DNA of 64,000 nt from Peptostreptococcus faecalis (lineage in GTDB: Bacteria; Bacillota; Clostridia; Peptostreptococcales; Peptostreptococcaceae). The notes beneath the pieces are model-generated. The model was not told the origin of the DNA, made no database searches, and worked only from the letters and a program-made list of their open reading frames with translations. Position numbers and translations under genes: made by a program. This document shows, one piece after another, positions 46,426 to 56,149 of this stretch. Position 1 is the first letter of the stretch. Each line of letters begins with the position of its first letter. The stretch lies in assembly GCF_900240845.1 (NCBI RefSeq), contig NZ_OERU01000001.1, positions 889,079 to 953,078 on the forward strand. Direction: 5' to 3'.

Positions 46426-48963
46426 TTATTCTAGTTCTTTTAATTCTTCTTCAGATATCAAAACTTTTCTTGGTTTACTTCCTTCGCTTGGTCCAACAAT
46501 ACCTCTTTCATACATATCGTCAATAAGTCTAGCGGCTCTATTAAAGCCTATTTTAAACTTTCTTTGAAGCATTGAAGCAGATGCTTGTCCATTAGAAACT
46601 ACAAATTCTATTGCATCCGATAATATTTCATCAGTTTCATCATCTTTTTCAGTTCTAATTTTACCTATAGATTCTTCTATATTATTAGCATATAAATTAG
46701 TACCACCTTCTTCTCTTACGTAATCTATGATCTTTTCAGATTCATCTTCAGAAATAAAGGCACCTTGTAATCTTACTGGTTTTGCCGCTCCTAAAGGATA
46801 AAATAACATATCTCCTTTTCCTAGAAGTTTTTCAGCTCCACCCATGTCTATAATAGTTCTTGAATCTGTTTGTGATGATACAGCAAAGGCTATTCTAGAA
46901 GGTATATTAGCTTTTATTACACCGGTAATTACATCTACAGATGGTCTTTGAGTAGCTACTATTAAATGCATACCAGCTGCTCTAGCCATTTGAGCGAGCC
47001 TTCCAATATAGTCTTCTACTTCATTTGCACTTACCATCATCAAATCAGCTAACTCATCAATTATTATTACAATTTTAGGAAGTGGATTATCTGATTTTTC
47101 ATTATAACTAGTCACATCTTTTACTTGCATGTCTGCAAAAAGTTTGTACCTTCTATTCATTTCAGTGACAGCCCATGCAAGTGCATTTGCTGCTTTCTTA
47201 GGATCTGTTACAACTGGTACTAACAAATGAGGTATACCATTGTAATTAGAAAGTTCAACAACCTTCGGGTCTATCAGCATTAATTTAACTTCATCTGGTT
47301 TTGCTTTATATAGGATACTCGTTATAAGAGTATTAACACAAACTGATTTACCTGATCCAGTAGAACCTGCAATAAGTAAGTGTGGCATTTTTGATATGTC
47401 GCCTATAATTATTTTTCCAGAAACATCTTTTCCTAATCCCATAGCTAAAGGAGATTTAAACGAAAGAAACTCTTTGCTTTCTATTATTTCTCTAATACTT
47501 ACCATTTGAGATTCATAGTTTGGAACTTCAATACCAATTGCACTTTTCCCAGGTATTGGGGCTTCCATTCTTATGCTTTTTGCAGCCAAGCTAAGAGCTA
47601 TATCATCTGTTAGATTTACTATCTTACTTACTTTCACTCCAGGTTTCGGTTGAATTTCATAACGTGTAATAGTAGGTCCTACAGTTACTTGATTTATAGA
47701 TGCGTCTACTCCAAAATCTCTAAGTGTTTGCTCTAATTGTTTCGCATTTTCTAATACTTTTTGCTTTGACCTTTTATCATTTTTATTAACTATTTTATTT
47801 AATAATGTTGGAGATGGTTTCTTATAATTTGCAAATTTTATATGCTCATTTTCTCTAAATGCCTCACTCTCATCCAAGGAGATAAAATTCCCATTTTCTG
47901 AAGACACTCCAATATTATTTTTTTTATTAACTTTTGTAGAATCCAATGATTTTTCTGCTGGCTTATATGACTCTTCAAAATTTGGAAATGATTGTTTTTC
48001 ATTTATATCTTCTTCTAGATTATTAACATCTTCTTCTGATACTAAACCATTAATAACCGGTTCTTCATTTTGAAGCTTCTGAAGTACTTCTAAATCTGAA
48101 AGGCTCTGAGTACCCTCTAATATTTCCAAATAATCATCATCAGCTTTATTGAATCCAACTATTTTTATGGTCTTATCTCCATCATCTTCTTCATATCCAA
48201 CTTCTTCTTTATCTTTTGAGAATTTATCTTTTATCTTTTCAAAAAATCCTGTTTTATTGATAATTGTAGTATCATCCGTATAATCATCATTTTCTTTCTT
48301 CTTAAAAAATTTGAATTTAGAAAGAATATTTGCTTTTCCTTCTTTTGGTTTTTTTATCAGATTTATCAAATCTCCAATTGACACATCAAAAATGCTAAGC
48401 ATAGATATTATCGTTGCAAAAATTGTTATCAACCATGCTCCTACAAGTCCAAATACATGTGTAAAATAATAAGTAATTACTGAAGGTATCAATCCCATAC
48501 CCTCTCTTGTTACTCCCATTTTTATCGTATCTTGTAGAACTATTGTACTTGTCGGGCTTTCTGTCGGTATTTGGGCATAATTAATAAGTCCATAATATAT
48601 AACCAAAAGTAATATTAAAAAGTAAAATAATTTAGTTTTTCTTATTTTATCTATTTTTTTGTTACCATCAATTAATCCTAAAAATCCAACTATAATCATT
48701 GAAATCGGAGCCAAAATTGCCAAACCTCCAAGAGTTCCTTTAAATATAGTTTTTATTATTTTAGGTAATAAAGCTGGTGAACTAGACATAAGTCCGTATA
48801 TAAAAAACATACCCAAAAATATTATTATTAAGTTATGATACTCTTTATTTATTCTTATTCCCTTTTTTTCTACATTTTTAGGTTTTCTGTTTCTTGCTCC
48901 AGATGGTTTTTTAGCACCTGGACGTCTGCTTTGCTGTTGCCTATTTGGGCTTCTAGTAGACAT
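46426..48963 (-). CDS. ftsK: DNA translocase FtsK/SpoIIIE
   Basis: 845 residues. Basic N-terminus, four to five membrane helices (about 45-195), an acidic variable linker (to about 400), the alpha/beta motor with Walker A GSTGSGKSVCVN and Walker B VIIIDELADLMM, and a C-terminal gamma winged helix (FVVSNGQASASMLQRKFKIG) that reads KOPS/SRS sequences. It pumps chromosomes through the division septum. CGAGGTG overlaps the end of the M16 peptidase gene region four bases upstream, so the two are coupled. Confidence 0.97.
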   Translation of the reverse strand: MSTRSPNRQQQSRRPGAKKPSGARNRKPKNVEKKGIRINKEYHNLIIIFLGMFFIYGLMSSSPALLPKIIKTIFKGTLGGLAILAPISMIIVGFLGLIDGNKKIDKIRKTKLFYFLILLLVIYYGLINYAQIPTESPTSTIVLQDTIKMGVTREGMGLIPSVITYYFTHVFGLVGAWLITIFATIISMLSIFDVSIGDLINLIKKPKEGKANILSKFKFFKKKENDDYTDDTTIINKTGFFEKIKDKFSKDKEEVGYEEDDGDKTIKIVGFNKADDDYLEILEGTQSLSDLEVLQKLQNEEPVINGLVSEEDVNNLEEDINEKQSFPNFEESYKPAEKSLDSTKVNKKNNIGVSSENGNFISLDESEAFRENEHIKFANYKKPSPTLLNKIVNKNDKRSKQKVLENAKQLEQTLRDFGVDASINQVTVGPTITRYEIQPKPGVKVSKIVNLTDDIALSLAAKSIRMEAPIPGKSAIGIEVPNYESQMVSIREIIESKEFLSFKSPLAMGLGKDVSGKIIIGDISKMPHLLIAGSTGSGKSVCVNTLITSILYKAKPDEVKLMLIDPKVVELSNYNGIPHLLVPVVTDPKKAANALAWAVTEMNRRYKLFADMQVKDVTSYNEKSDNPLPKIVIIIDELADLMMVSANEVEDYIGRLAQMARAAGMHLIVATQRPSVDVITGVIKANIPSRIAFAVSSQTDSRTIIDMGGAEKLLGKGDMLFYPLGAAKPVRLQGAFISEDESEKIIDYVREEGGTNLYANNIEESIGKIRTEKDDETDEILSDAIEFVVSNGQASASMLQRKFKIGFNRAARLIDDMYERGIVGPSEGSKPRKVLISEEELKELE

Positions 48964-48967
48964 CTTA

Positions 48968-50212
48968 TCACCTCGTATTCATTATTTCATTAGCAGATTT
49001 TCCTGTTATCCCTACTGCCATAGGACCTTTAAATATACTATCCATTATGTTTTTCATATAGTCTAAATCTATACTATCTATCATTTTTATTATTTCATCA
49101 TTTTCCATAAACTTAGCTTTTCTAATTTCACTTTCGCCTATAAATTGCAATCTATCTTCTGTATCTTCAAGCTCCATATATATTGAGCCCTTGTATTTTT
49201 CTTTTGCAAATGAAAGTTCCTCTTTTGAAACATAGTTATTTTTCAAATCATCAATCTCATTCATTATCAAGTCATATACTTCTTTTAAATTTTCCGGTGC
49301 AACAGTTGAATATATCCCAAATTCTGCATCATCAAAATAATATGTTTCATCTGCATAAATATTATATGTCAACCCCTGTTTTTCTCTTATATTTTGAAAT
49401 AATCTAGAGCTTGAAGATCCTCCCACTATATCTGCCAAAAGTTTTACTGCATAAAAGTCTTTCTTATTCTCGTCATTAGGTGCTTTAAATAAAATAGCTA
49501 TATTAGACTGTTCATCATTTTTGTTTTCAATATATTTAACGGATAAAAATTCTTGATTTTCACGCGTTGTTTTTATATCATTGCTTTTCCAGCTTGAAAA
49601 TTTTTCTTCTATTTTTTTTACCATTTCTTCGAATTCAAAATTACCACACACTACTATTACGGCGTTATTAGCTACATAATGTGTATCAAAGAAAGAGGTA
49701 AGCTTTTCTCTAGTAATTGCCTTAATGTTATCTTCTGACCCTAATATTTTCTTTCCTACACCTTTGTTATTATATACTCTTTTTGTCAACTCTTCATATA
49801 AGTAATCTTCAGAAGAATCTTTATACATTCTTAACTCATCAAGAATAACCGTTTTTTCTTTTTCAATTTCTTTTTTATCAAATAAAGAATTCTTCATTAT
49901 ATCAGACAGTACGTCAATACCTGTATCAATATGATTCGAAGGCATTTTCACATAATAACAGGTGTCATCATGCGTTGTATACGCTTCTATCCATCCACCA
50001 TAATTTTCTATAGATTCTGCTATTTCAATAGCACTTCTATTTTTTGTTCCTTTGAATAACATATGTTCAATAAAATGAGACACACCTGATTGCTCTTCAG
50101 ATTCAAATCTAGAGCCTACATCTATCCAAATCCCTAGTGAGATTGACCTCACATATGGAAGTTCCTCTCCAACTATCCTAAGACCATTTTTTAAAGTTTT
50201 ATACTTTACCAC
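48968..50212 (-). CDS. M16-family zinc peptidase (YmxG/PqqL type)
   Basis: About 414 residues from the GTG at 50212, chosen because AGAGAGGTG lies six bases upstream; an ATG 14 codons earlier has no ribosome site. The inverted zinc motif HFIEHMLFKGT (HxxEH) is in the N-terminal lobe with the distal Glu in the following helix, and the second, inactive lobe follows. The family degrades small peptides. It is next to pnp and ftsK in many Firmicutes. No signal peptide, so it is cytoplasmic. Confidence 0.92.
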   Translation of the reverse strand: MVKYKTLKNGLRIVGEELPYVRSISLGIWIDVGSRFESEEQSGVSHFIEHMLFKGTKNRSAIEIAESIENYGGWIEAYTTHDDTCYYVKMPSNHIDTGIDVLSDIMKNSLFDKKEIEKEKTVILDELRMYKDSSEDYLYEELTKRVYNNKGVGKKILGSEDNIKAITREKLTSFFDTHYVANNAVIVVCGNFEFEEMVKKIEEKFSSWKSNDIKTTRENQEFLSVKYIENKNDEQSNIAILFKAPNDENKKDFYAVKLLADIVGGSSSSRLFQNIREKQGLTYNIYADETYYFDDAEFGIYSTVAPENLKEVYDLIMNEIDDLKNNYVSKEELSFAKEKYKGSIYMELEDTEDRLQFIGESEIRKAKFMENDEIIKMIDSIDLDYMKNIMDSIFKGPMAVGITGKSANEIMNTR

Positions 50213-50343
50213 TATTTTCACCTCTCTAGCACATGTAGTGCTAATTCCTAACACACCTTGCTAATTATAACATATTTTACTATAATTATCTTAATTTTAG
50301 CTGATAAAAAGCCTTCTATTTAAAATGCCTATTTCTTAAAATA

Positions 50344-50380
50344 AGTAAAGAGCTAAGTCGTTAATGTTTAGCTCTTTACT
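50344..50380 (-). terminator. Hairpin after the CWB2-NlpC gene
   Basis: AGTAAAGAGCTAA and TTAGCTCTTTACT form a 13-bp stem. On the minus strand it is followed by TATTTTAAG, so the T run is short. Confidence 0.75.
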
Positions 50381-50453
50381 CATAACTGTTTAAATATAAT
50401 AGCTTTATCATATTATAATTATTTTATCATATTTTAAGTTAGCAATATATCAA

Positions 50454-52484
50454 TTATTTTAGCTTCTGAAAATCCTTAGCTGAATATACACATTCTAAAA
50501 AAATCTTATATCTTGTTGTTTTTAGATTAACATCACTTATTTCCGTTTTAAATTTATTCACTTTTTTACCATCCATATAAGCCGTTCCATATTGATGAAT
50601 CATCATAGGTCTACTTTTTTCATCCACACCTAAATACATCATCACATGACCTTCCATATATAAAGCCGTACCCGGTCTTTGATTTATAAGAAGATTTTCC
50701 TTTTCTTTTTGACTTCTTGCTTTTGAAAAATCAATTCCCTTTCCTACTATATCATTAGGCTGGGCAGATGTATCCCTGGCCATCACCAAACCAAAACTCC
50801 TATATACATCTCTTATAAATCCAGAACAATCCCTCGTGTTATTACTATGCCCCCATCCATATTTTTCTCCTTGAAATTTAAGAGCTTGAGAAATTATATT
50901 TTTCTGGGTAAACTCCATATATCCTCTAACTGCCTTTGACTTATGAATTTTTATTTCTTTCGTATTATATTTAGAGCCTGACACTGGTATTTGCGCTATA
51001 AAATATTCCCCTTCTTCTTTTATAATAGGCAAGTATGTTCCCATATCAATGGTGTATCCATCATCTAATTTAATTTGCTTATCAATAAATGTTATAAACT
51101 CTCCTTCTTTGATCTCATCTATTTTTTTCTGTTCGACTTTCATTATTGAAGAGGTTGGTATCCACCCCTTATAATCGATTGAATATACGTAAGCCCATGT
51201 TTTATCCTTGTTGTATTCTATTATTGATATTTCATCCCAAGGAAAAAGACCTGTGAGTGCTGAATAGTCGTTAAATGTTGATGGATCCTTGCTTGTATTT
51301 TTATCTGGAGATTTTTTCATTACTACTCTTTTTGATATTACACCCTTTTCAATTCCTATATTTCTAAGATTATTTAGATAATTGGATTCTTTTATATTAT
51401 ATTTATTAATTTCATTTATTTCATTTTCATTTAAAATAATTTCATCACTATATTTATTATAAAAATCCCAATATTGCATTGTAGTTCTATCTGTTGGTTT
51501 TACCTCTACTTTATCCTCTGAAGTATTTTCATTGCCACTTCCTACAATATTATCCGGGACTTTGTTTTTACCACCTATTAAAGTTACTAAATCACCATAT
51601 TGTTTTTTTATATATTCAGATATGTAATTATTATTCGATTTTTCATCGATTAATAAAATATTAGAATCCTTTTTATATGCAAGAGGTCCTGCAGAAAGTG
51701 CATCTACAAGATTTCTTCCATTCACTATAAATACCGATTTTTTATTAGATGTTTTTGCTATTTCCAAAGCGGTTTTATATCTATCTTCTCCGCTAATCCT
51801 TTGCTTTGCACCTAAAGAATTATATATTTTTTCACTAATCGAGTTTACACCACCAAATACTACTTTATCCTTGTCAGAATTTTCATTTAAAAAATCTAAA
51901 TTCGGATTTTTCTTATCAACTAATACTATCGGAACATCATTTCCGCAATATGGCGATGCACTGACAGTATCTGCCTCATTGCTTGTGACTGCTATTTTTT
52001 CTACTTGATTGATTCTAATTATTTCCCATGCTATTTTTTCAGATGTTTCATACCTATCTCGACCCTGTATCCTGACAACATTGTATCCCTTGTTAGTTAT
52101 TTCGTTTTCTAAATCATGAGATATACTATTTTCTCCACCTAGAATGTATATTATATTAGGCTTTACTCTATTTATCTCATTATCAACTGTCTTCGGTAGT
52201 TGATTTTTCTTAGATAGTAGTATTCTTCCTTCAGTTGAATTAGCCAATATACTTCCTGAAAGAGCATCAACATAGGAATCTCCATTCGCTATCACTATGC
52301 TCCCATTTTCAATATCAATTTGCTTAGATATTTCGACTGAGGTATCATATCTATCAACTCCTGCTACTCTATTGCTTATTGCATCTGCATTTACGCTAGT
52401 TAATACAGCTATAAAAGAAGATATTATAGTTATATATCTTACTTTTGATAATATCTTGTTGTTATTTAAATTTAATTTACTCAT
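50454..52484 (-). CDS. CWB2-anchored NlpC/P60 peptidoglycan hydrolase
   Basis: About 676 residues from the ATG at 52484 (AAGGAGG just upstream). A signal peptide (about 1-38) precedes three CWB2 repeats opening NRVAGVDRYDTS, VRIQGRDRYETS and QRISGEDRYKTA. An N-terminal NlpC/P60-stabilising region (about 335-385) and SH3-like segments (about 395-520) follow, then the NlpC/P60 domain with RDCSGFIRDVYRSFG (Cys553), EGHVMMYLG (His613) and MIHQYG (His630) as the triad. It should cut gamma-D-Glu-diamino-acid bonds in peptidoglycan while bound to wall polymer. It has its own terminator and interrupts the pnp-M16 pair. Confidence 0.93.
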   Translation of the reverse strand: MSKLNLNNNKILSKVRYITIISSFIAVLTSVNADAISNRVAGVDRYDTSVEISKQIDIENGSIVIANGDSYVDALSGSILANSTEGRILLSKKNQLPKTVDNEINRVKPNIIYILGGENSISHDLENEITNKGYNVVRIQGRDRYETSEKIAWEIIRINQVEKIAVTSNEADTVSASPYCGNDVPIVLVDKKNPNLDFLNENSDKDKVVFGGVNSISEKIYNSLGAKQRISGEDRYKTALEIAKTSNKKSVFIVNGRNLVDALSAGPLAYKKDSNILLIDEKSNNNYISEYIKKQYGDLVTLIGGKNKVPDNIVGSGNENTSEDKVEVKPTDRTTMQYWDFYNKYSDEIILNENEINEINKYNIKESNYLNNLRNIGIEKGVISKRVVMKKSPDKNTSKDPSTFNDYSALTGLFPWDEISIIEYNKDKTWAYVYSIDYKGWIPTSSIMKVEQKKIDEIKEGEFITFIDKQIKLDDGYTIDMGTYLPIIKEEGEYFIAQIPVSGSKYNTKEIKIHKSKAVRGYMEFTQKNIISQALKFQGEKYGWGHSNNTRDCSGFIRDVYRSFGLVMARDTSAQPNDIVGKGIDFSKARSQKEKENLLINQRPGTALYMEGHVMMYLGVDEKSRPMMIHQYGTAYMDGKKVNKFKTEISDVNLKTTRYKIFLECVYSAKDFQKLK

Positions 52485-52530
52485 GCAACCTCCTTGTGTA
52501 CTCAATAAAACATATTAGACTATAATATCA

Positions 52531-52566
52531 AAAAAACCAGCGAAAATCAATTTTTCACTGGTTTTT
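52531..52566 (-). terminator. Terminator after pnp
   Basis: AAAACCAG and CTGGTTTT form the base of the stem, extended by GAAAA/TTTTC; the minus strand continues into T. Confidence 0.8.
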
Positions 52567-52600
52567 AATAATTATTTATTGTTTTTAATAATTACTTATT
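52561..52600. repeat. Tandem 20-base duplication at the end of pnp
   Basis: Two 20-base units (52561-52580, 52581-52600) differ at one base. The second unit contains the pnp stop codon and last codons, the first abuts the terminator. Confidence 0.75.
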
Positions 52601-54688
52601 ATTTTTAATTGCCTTTATTGAAAGGTTTATTCTTTCCTTATCATCTATTTCAGTAACCATTACATCTACTTTGTCACCAATAGATAAAACATCTTCTACC
52701 TTATCAATTCTTGAATTTGATATTTGAGATATATGTAATAATCCTTGCTTTCCTGGTAATATTTCTACAAAAGCACCGAATTTTTCTATTCTAGTAACAA
52801 TTCCATTGTATACTTTGCCAACTTCTGCTTCTGCTACTATTTCAGATACCATATCAATAGCTTTCTTAATCATGTCTGATTCTACTCCAACTATGTATAC
52901 TTCTCCTGTCTGTTCTATATCTACTTTTACGCCTGTCTCATCAATGATTTTATTTATCATTTTACCACCAGGTCCAATAACATCTCTTATCTTGTCTGGA
53001 TTAATTTGCATCTTAACAATCTTTGGAGCATATGGAGAAAGTTCTTCTCTAGGCTCAGTTATTTCTTTTTTCATTTCATTAAGAATATGTATTCTTCCTT
53101 CTTTAGCTTGTTTTAGGGCCTGTCTCAATACAGATTCATCAATTCCAGCTATTTTTATATCCATCTGAATTGCTGTAATCCCCTTTTCTGTACCTGCAAC
53201 CTTAAAGTCCATATCGCCCAAATGGTCTTCCATTCCCTGTATATCAGATAAAACTGCAACTTTATCATGGTGCTTTATAAGACCCATCGCTATTCCTGCA
53301 ACCATATCTTTAATAGGAACACCTGCATCTAATAAAGATAGTGTTGAAGAACAAACTGATGCCTGTGAAGTAGAACCATTTGAACTCAATACTTCAGATA
53401 CTAGTCTTATAGCATATGGGAAGTCTTCTTGAGATGGAATAACTGGCAACAATGCTCTTTCAGCAAGAGCTCCATGTCCTATTTCTCTTCTACCAGGACC
53501 TCTAGAAGGTCTAGTTTCTCCAACAGAATAAGAAGGGAAATTGTAGTGATGCATATATCTCTTGTTTTCTTCTTCATCTAATCCGTCAAGTTTTTGAACA
53601 TCACCTAGAGCACCCAATGTAGTTACATTTAAAACTTGAGTCTGCCCCCTAGTGAATATAGCAGATCCATGAGTTCTAGGTATAATTCCTGTTTCACACC
53701 ATATCGGTCTAATTTCATCAAGGGCTCTATTATCTGGTCTTACATTTTCATCTACAATCAAGCTTCTGACTTCATCTTTTATAATAGCATGAAGAGTATC
53801 TTCAATATCTCCAGCTACTTCATCAAAGTTTTCTAGTGTTTCTTCAAAATGTGATAGTGTTTCTTCACTTACTGCATCCATTTTTTCTGTTCTCTCAACT
53901 TTTTCTACTGTTTTAACAGCTTCTCTCATTTTTTCTCGTGCAAATGCATCAACAAGCTCAACTATTTCTTCTGAAGGTAGATGTAGTTTTACATCAGTCT
54001 TTTCGTGACCAACTTCTTCTACTATATGTTCAATAAATTCAACAATTTTTACAATTTCTTTGTGAGCAAATAAAATAGCTTCTAACACTACTTCATCTTC
54101 AACTTCATCAGCGCCTGCTTCTACCATCATTACAGCATCTTTAGTACCAGAAACAACTAAATGAAGATCACTCTTTTCTCTTTCTTCTTGATTAGGGTTT
54201 ACAACAAATTCTCCATCTATAAGACCTACAAGTATAGATCCAGTTGGTCCATTAAATGGAATATCTGATATAGATAATGCTATAGAAGAACCTATCATCG
54301 CAACTATATCTGGTGTACAGTCTTGATCTACAGATAATACTGTTGCTACTACTTGTACATCATTTCTAAACCCTTCTGGGAATAATGGTCTGATTGGTCT
54401 ATCTATTAATCTTGATGTTAATACAGCTTTCTCAGAAGGCTTACCTTCTCTCTTTAAAAATCCTCCTGGTATTTTACCAACAGAATATAATTTTTCTTCA
54501 AAATCTACGCTTAATGGGAAAAAGTCTATTCCTTCTCTTGGCTTAGATGACTTTGTAGCATTCACCATTAGCATTGTGTCCCCGTATCTAATTATACAGT
54601 TACCATTTGTCATTTCACATATCTTACCTATTTCAACAGTTAACTTTCTTCCAGCTAACTCTGTTTCAAAAATTCTATGTTCAAACAT
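52592..54688 (-). CDS. pnp: Polyribonucleotide nucleotidyltransferase
   Basis: Phosphorolytic 3'-5' exoribonuclease. Two RNase PH domains (first 30-220, second about 310-540 with [19 protein letters not shown] and [12 protein letters not shown]), a KH domain with [13 protein letters not shown] (about 560-620) and an S1 domain with [20 protein letters not shown]. 698 residues, complete. GAGGAGG precedes the ATG. It works with RNase Y in mRNA decay. Confidence 0.98.
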   Translation of the reverse strand: MFEHRIFETELAGRKLTVEIGKICEMTNGNCIIRYGDTMLMVNATKSSKPREGIDFFPLSVDFEEKLYSVGKIPGGFLKREGKPSEKAVLTSRLIDRPIRPLFPEGFRNDVQVVATVLSVDQDCTPDIVAMIGSSIALSISDIPFNGPTGSILVGLIDGEFVVNPNQEEREKSDLHLVVSGTKDAVMMVEAGADEVEDEVVLEAILFAHKEIVKIVEFIEHIVEEVGHEKTDVKLHLPSEEIVELVDAFAREKMREAVKTVEKVERTEKMDAVSEETLSHFEETLENFDEVAGDIEDTLHAIIKDEVRSLIVDENVRPDNRALDEIRPIWCETGIIPRTHGSAIFTRGQTQVLNVTTLGALGDVQKLDGLDEEENKRYMHHYNFPSYSVGETRPSRGPGRREIGHGALAERALLPVIPSQEDFPYAIRLVSEVLSSNGSTSQASVCSSTLSLLDAGVPIKDMVAGIAMGLIKHHDKVAVLSDIQGMEDHLGDMDFKVAGTEKGITAIQMDIKIAGIDESVLRQALKQAKEGRIHILNEMKKEITEPREELSPYAPKIVKMQINPDKIRDVIGPGGKMINKIIDETGVKVDIEQTGEVYIVGVESDMIKKAIDMVSEIVAEAEVGKVYNGIVTRIEKFGAFVEILPGKQGLLHISQISNSRIDKVEDVLSIGDKVDVMVTEIDDKERINLSIKAIKNNK

Positions 54689-54715
54689 AGTTTCCTCCTC
54701 AATTACCTATATATA

Positions 54716-55561
54716 TTACTTAGAAAAGCTTATTGCAATTATATCTGGACCCGTATGAGAGCAAACGCAAGCTCCACCTTTTACAGAATATATTTTTTTC
54801 ACTTTATCTTTTAACCTTGCTTCAACTTCTTCTTTTAACTTCAAGAAGTTTTCTTCATTACTTCCGCGCCCAATTAGAATTGTTACGTCACTTGGATCGC
54901 TACCAATTCTTTCATCTACTAAATCAACCATTTTTGTAACTAGCTTTTTTACCCCTCTTACCTTTGCATCTAGGTTTATTTCACCCATTGCCATTTTAAA
55001 AATAGGCTTAATATTCAACATGTTACCAATTACGGCTGTTGTTAGTGGAACTCTTCCACTTTTTTTAAGAAAATCAAAAGATGCCGGTGCAAATAGTATC
55101 TGTGCACTATCTTTTATGTTTTCAAGATTTTCTTTTATTTCTTCATAACTCATTCCTTCTTCAAGCATTTGACTAGTTCTTACAACTAATTGACCAGCGC
55201 CTAGTGATAGTTGCTTAGTATCAAATAAATATATCTCACCTTCTGTATCTCCCTTTGCTAGAGTAGCACTTTGAAATGTACCTGTAGCAGTTGAAGATCC
55301 TGTCATACATATAATTTTTTTGCCTTCGCTAATATACTTATCAAATACTTCTTTAAATTGCATATAAGTAGCCTGTGATGTTTTCGGAATTTCATTGGTT
55401 TTAGATACCATATCATAAAATTCTTCTTTAGTTATGTCTATGCCATCTCTGTATTCCTTACCATCCATAATCAGTGTCAATGGAATAACTTCTAGATACT
55501 CCTTGGCTGATATTTCATCAGGAATATCACATAAGCTATCACAAATTATTTTTATGTCCAA
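54716..55561 (-). CDS. DegV-family fatty-acid-binding protein
   Basis: About 281 residues from the TTG at 55561, which has AGGAGG seven bases upstream. ICDSLCDIP, SQATYMQFKEVFDKY, CMTGSSTATGTFQSA and SGRVPLTTAVIGNMLNIKPIF are typical of the DegV/FakB fold that binds a fatty acid and presents it to the FakA kinase. No fakA is in the window. It lies between rpsO and pnp, an unusual place, on the same strand. Confidence 0.9.
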   Translation of the reverse strand: MDIKIICDSLCDIPDEISAKEYLEVIPLTLIMDGKEYRDGIDITKEEFYDMVSKTNEIPKTSQATYMQFKEVFDKYISEGKKIICMTGSSTATGTFQSATLAKGDTEGEIYLFDTKQLSLGAGQLVVRTSQMLEEGMSYEEIKENLENIKDSAQILFAPASFDFLKKSGRVPLTTAVIGNMLNIKPIFKMAMGEINLDAKVRGVKKLVTKMVDLVDERIGSDPSDVTILIGRGSNEENFLKLKEEVEARLKDKVKKIYSVKGGACVCSHTGPDIIAISFSK

Positions 55562-55676
55562 ATGTATACCTCCTAGCATGCGTTTCACTAATATTTTATA
55601 TACTCAATATTACTATTTTATCATAATTTGGAGAATAAAAATAGTTTTTAAGATAAATTGCTTAAAAACTACAAAA

Positions 55677-55704
55677 TGGCAGATATGATAATCTCATATC
55701 TGCC
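55677..55704 (-). terminator. Terminator after rpsO
   Basis: TGGCAGATATGA and TCATATCTGCCA enclose four to five bases; TTTTG follows on the minus strand. Confidence 0.88.
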
Positions 55705-55713
55705 AAAAAAGAA

Positions 55714-55971
55714 TTATTTTCTTAAACCTAACTTAGCTATTAGAGCTCTGTATCCTTCAAGATCATTTTTCTTTAAGTAAGCTAATAGATTTCTTCTTCT
55801 ACCAACCATCTTTAATAGACCTCTTCTTGAGTGGTGATCTTTCTTGTGGATCTTTAAGTGTCCGTTTAAATCATTGATTCTAGCTGTTAATAAAGCTATC
55901 TGTACTTCTGGAGAACCAGTATCTCCTTCTTTTCTTCCAAATTCTTTCATTATTTGTTCTTTGTTTATCAT
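55714..55971 (-). CDS. rpsO: 30S ribosomal protein S15
   Basis: 85 residues. [23 protein letters not shown] and [25 protein letters not shown] are diagnostic. GGAGG precedes the ATG. It has its own promoter and a structured leader. Confidence 0.98.
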   Translation of the reverse strand: MINKEQIMKEFGRKEGDTGSPEVQIALLTARINDLNGHLKIHKKDHHSRRGLLKMVGRRRNLLAYLKKNDLEGYRALIAKLGLRK

Positions 55972-55998
55972 TTTCTTCCTCCTAATATTATGTAATCG

Positions 55999-56053
55999 CC
56001 TTTAGCCAAGCTTTGAATGGAGAATCCTAAAGCCTCGCTAAGGTTAAAACCTT
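55999..56053 (-). promoter_or_regulatory. Structured rpsO leader, candidate S15 autoregulatory element
   Basis: On the minus strand CCTTAGC pairs with GCTAAAGG to close an arm containing AGGCTTT/AAAGCTT and the small GGATTCTCC loop. The AAGGTTTTAACCTT palindrome just before it competes for the same CCTT, so two exclusive folds are possible. S15 represses its own translation in many bacteria through unrelated leaders. Confidence 0.55.
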
Positions 56054-56057
56054 TACC

Positions 56058-56086
56058 ATTATATCATATTATTTTTATTTATTCAA
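56058..56086 (-). promoter_or_regulatory. Sigma-A promoter of rpsO
   Basis: TTGAAT (56081-56086) and TATAAT (56058-56063) on the minus strand, 17-base spacer; transcription would start at the palindrome of the leader. Confidence 0.8.
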
Positions 56087-56149
56087 ATATATTTTAAAAT
56101 TAAGTTCTTTTTTAATTTAGCTGAATATATCACTATATTTCATCTACTT

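Noticed and set aside
52806-53168. Long plus-strand frame inside pnp, and similar frames inside clpB, infB, the LRR gene and dxr
   Set aside because: They are opposite-strand shadows of well-identified genes without ribosome sites or recognisable domains.
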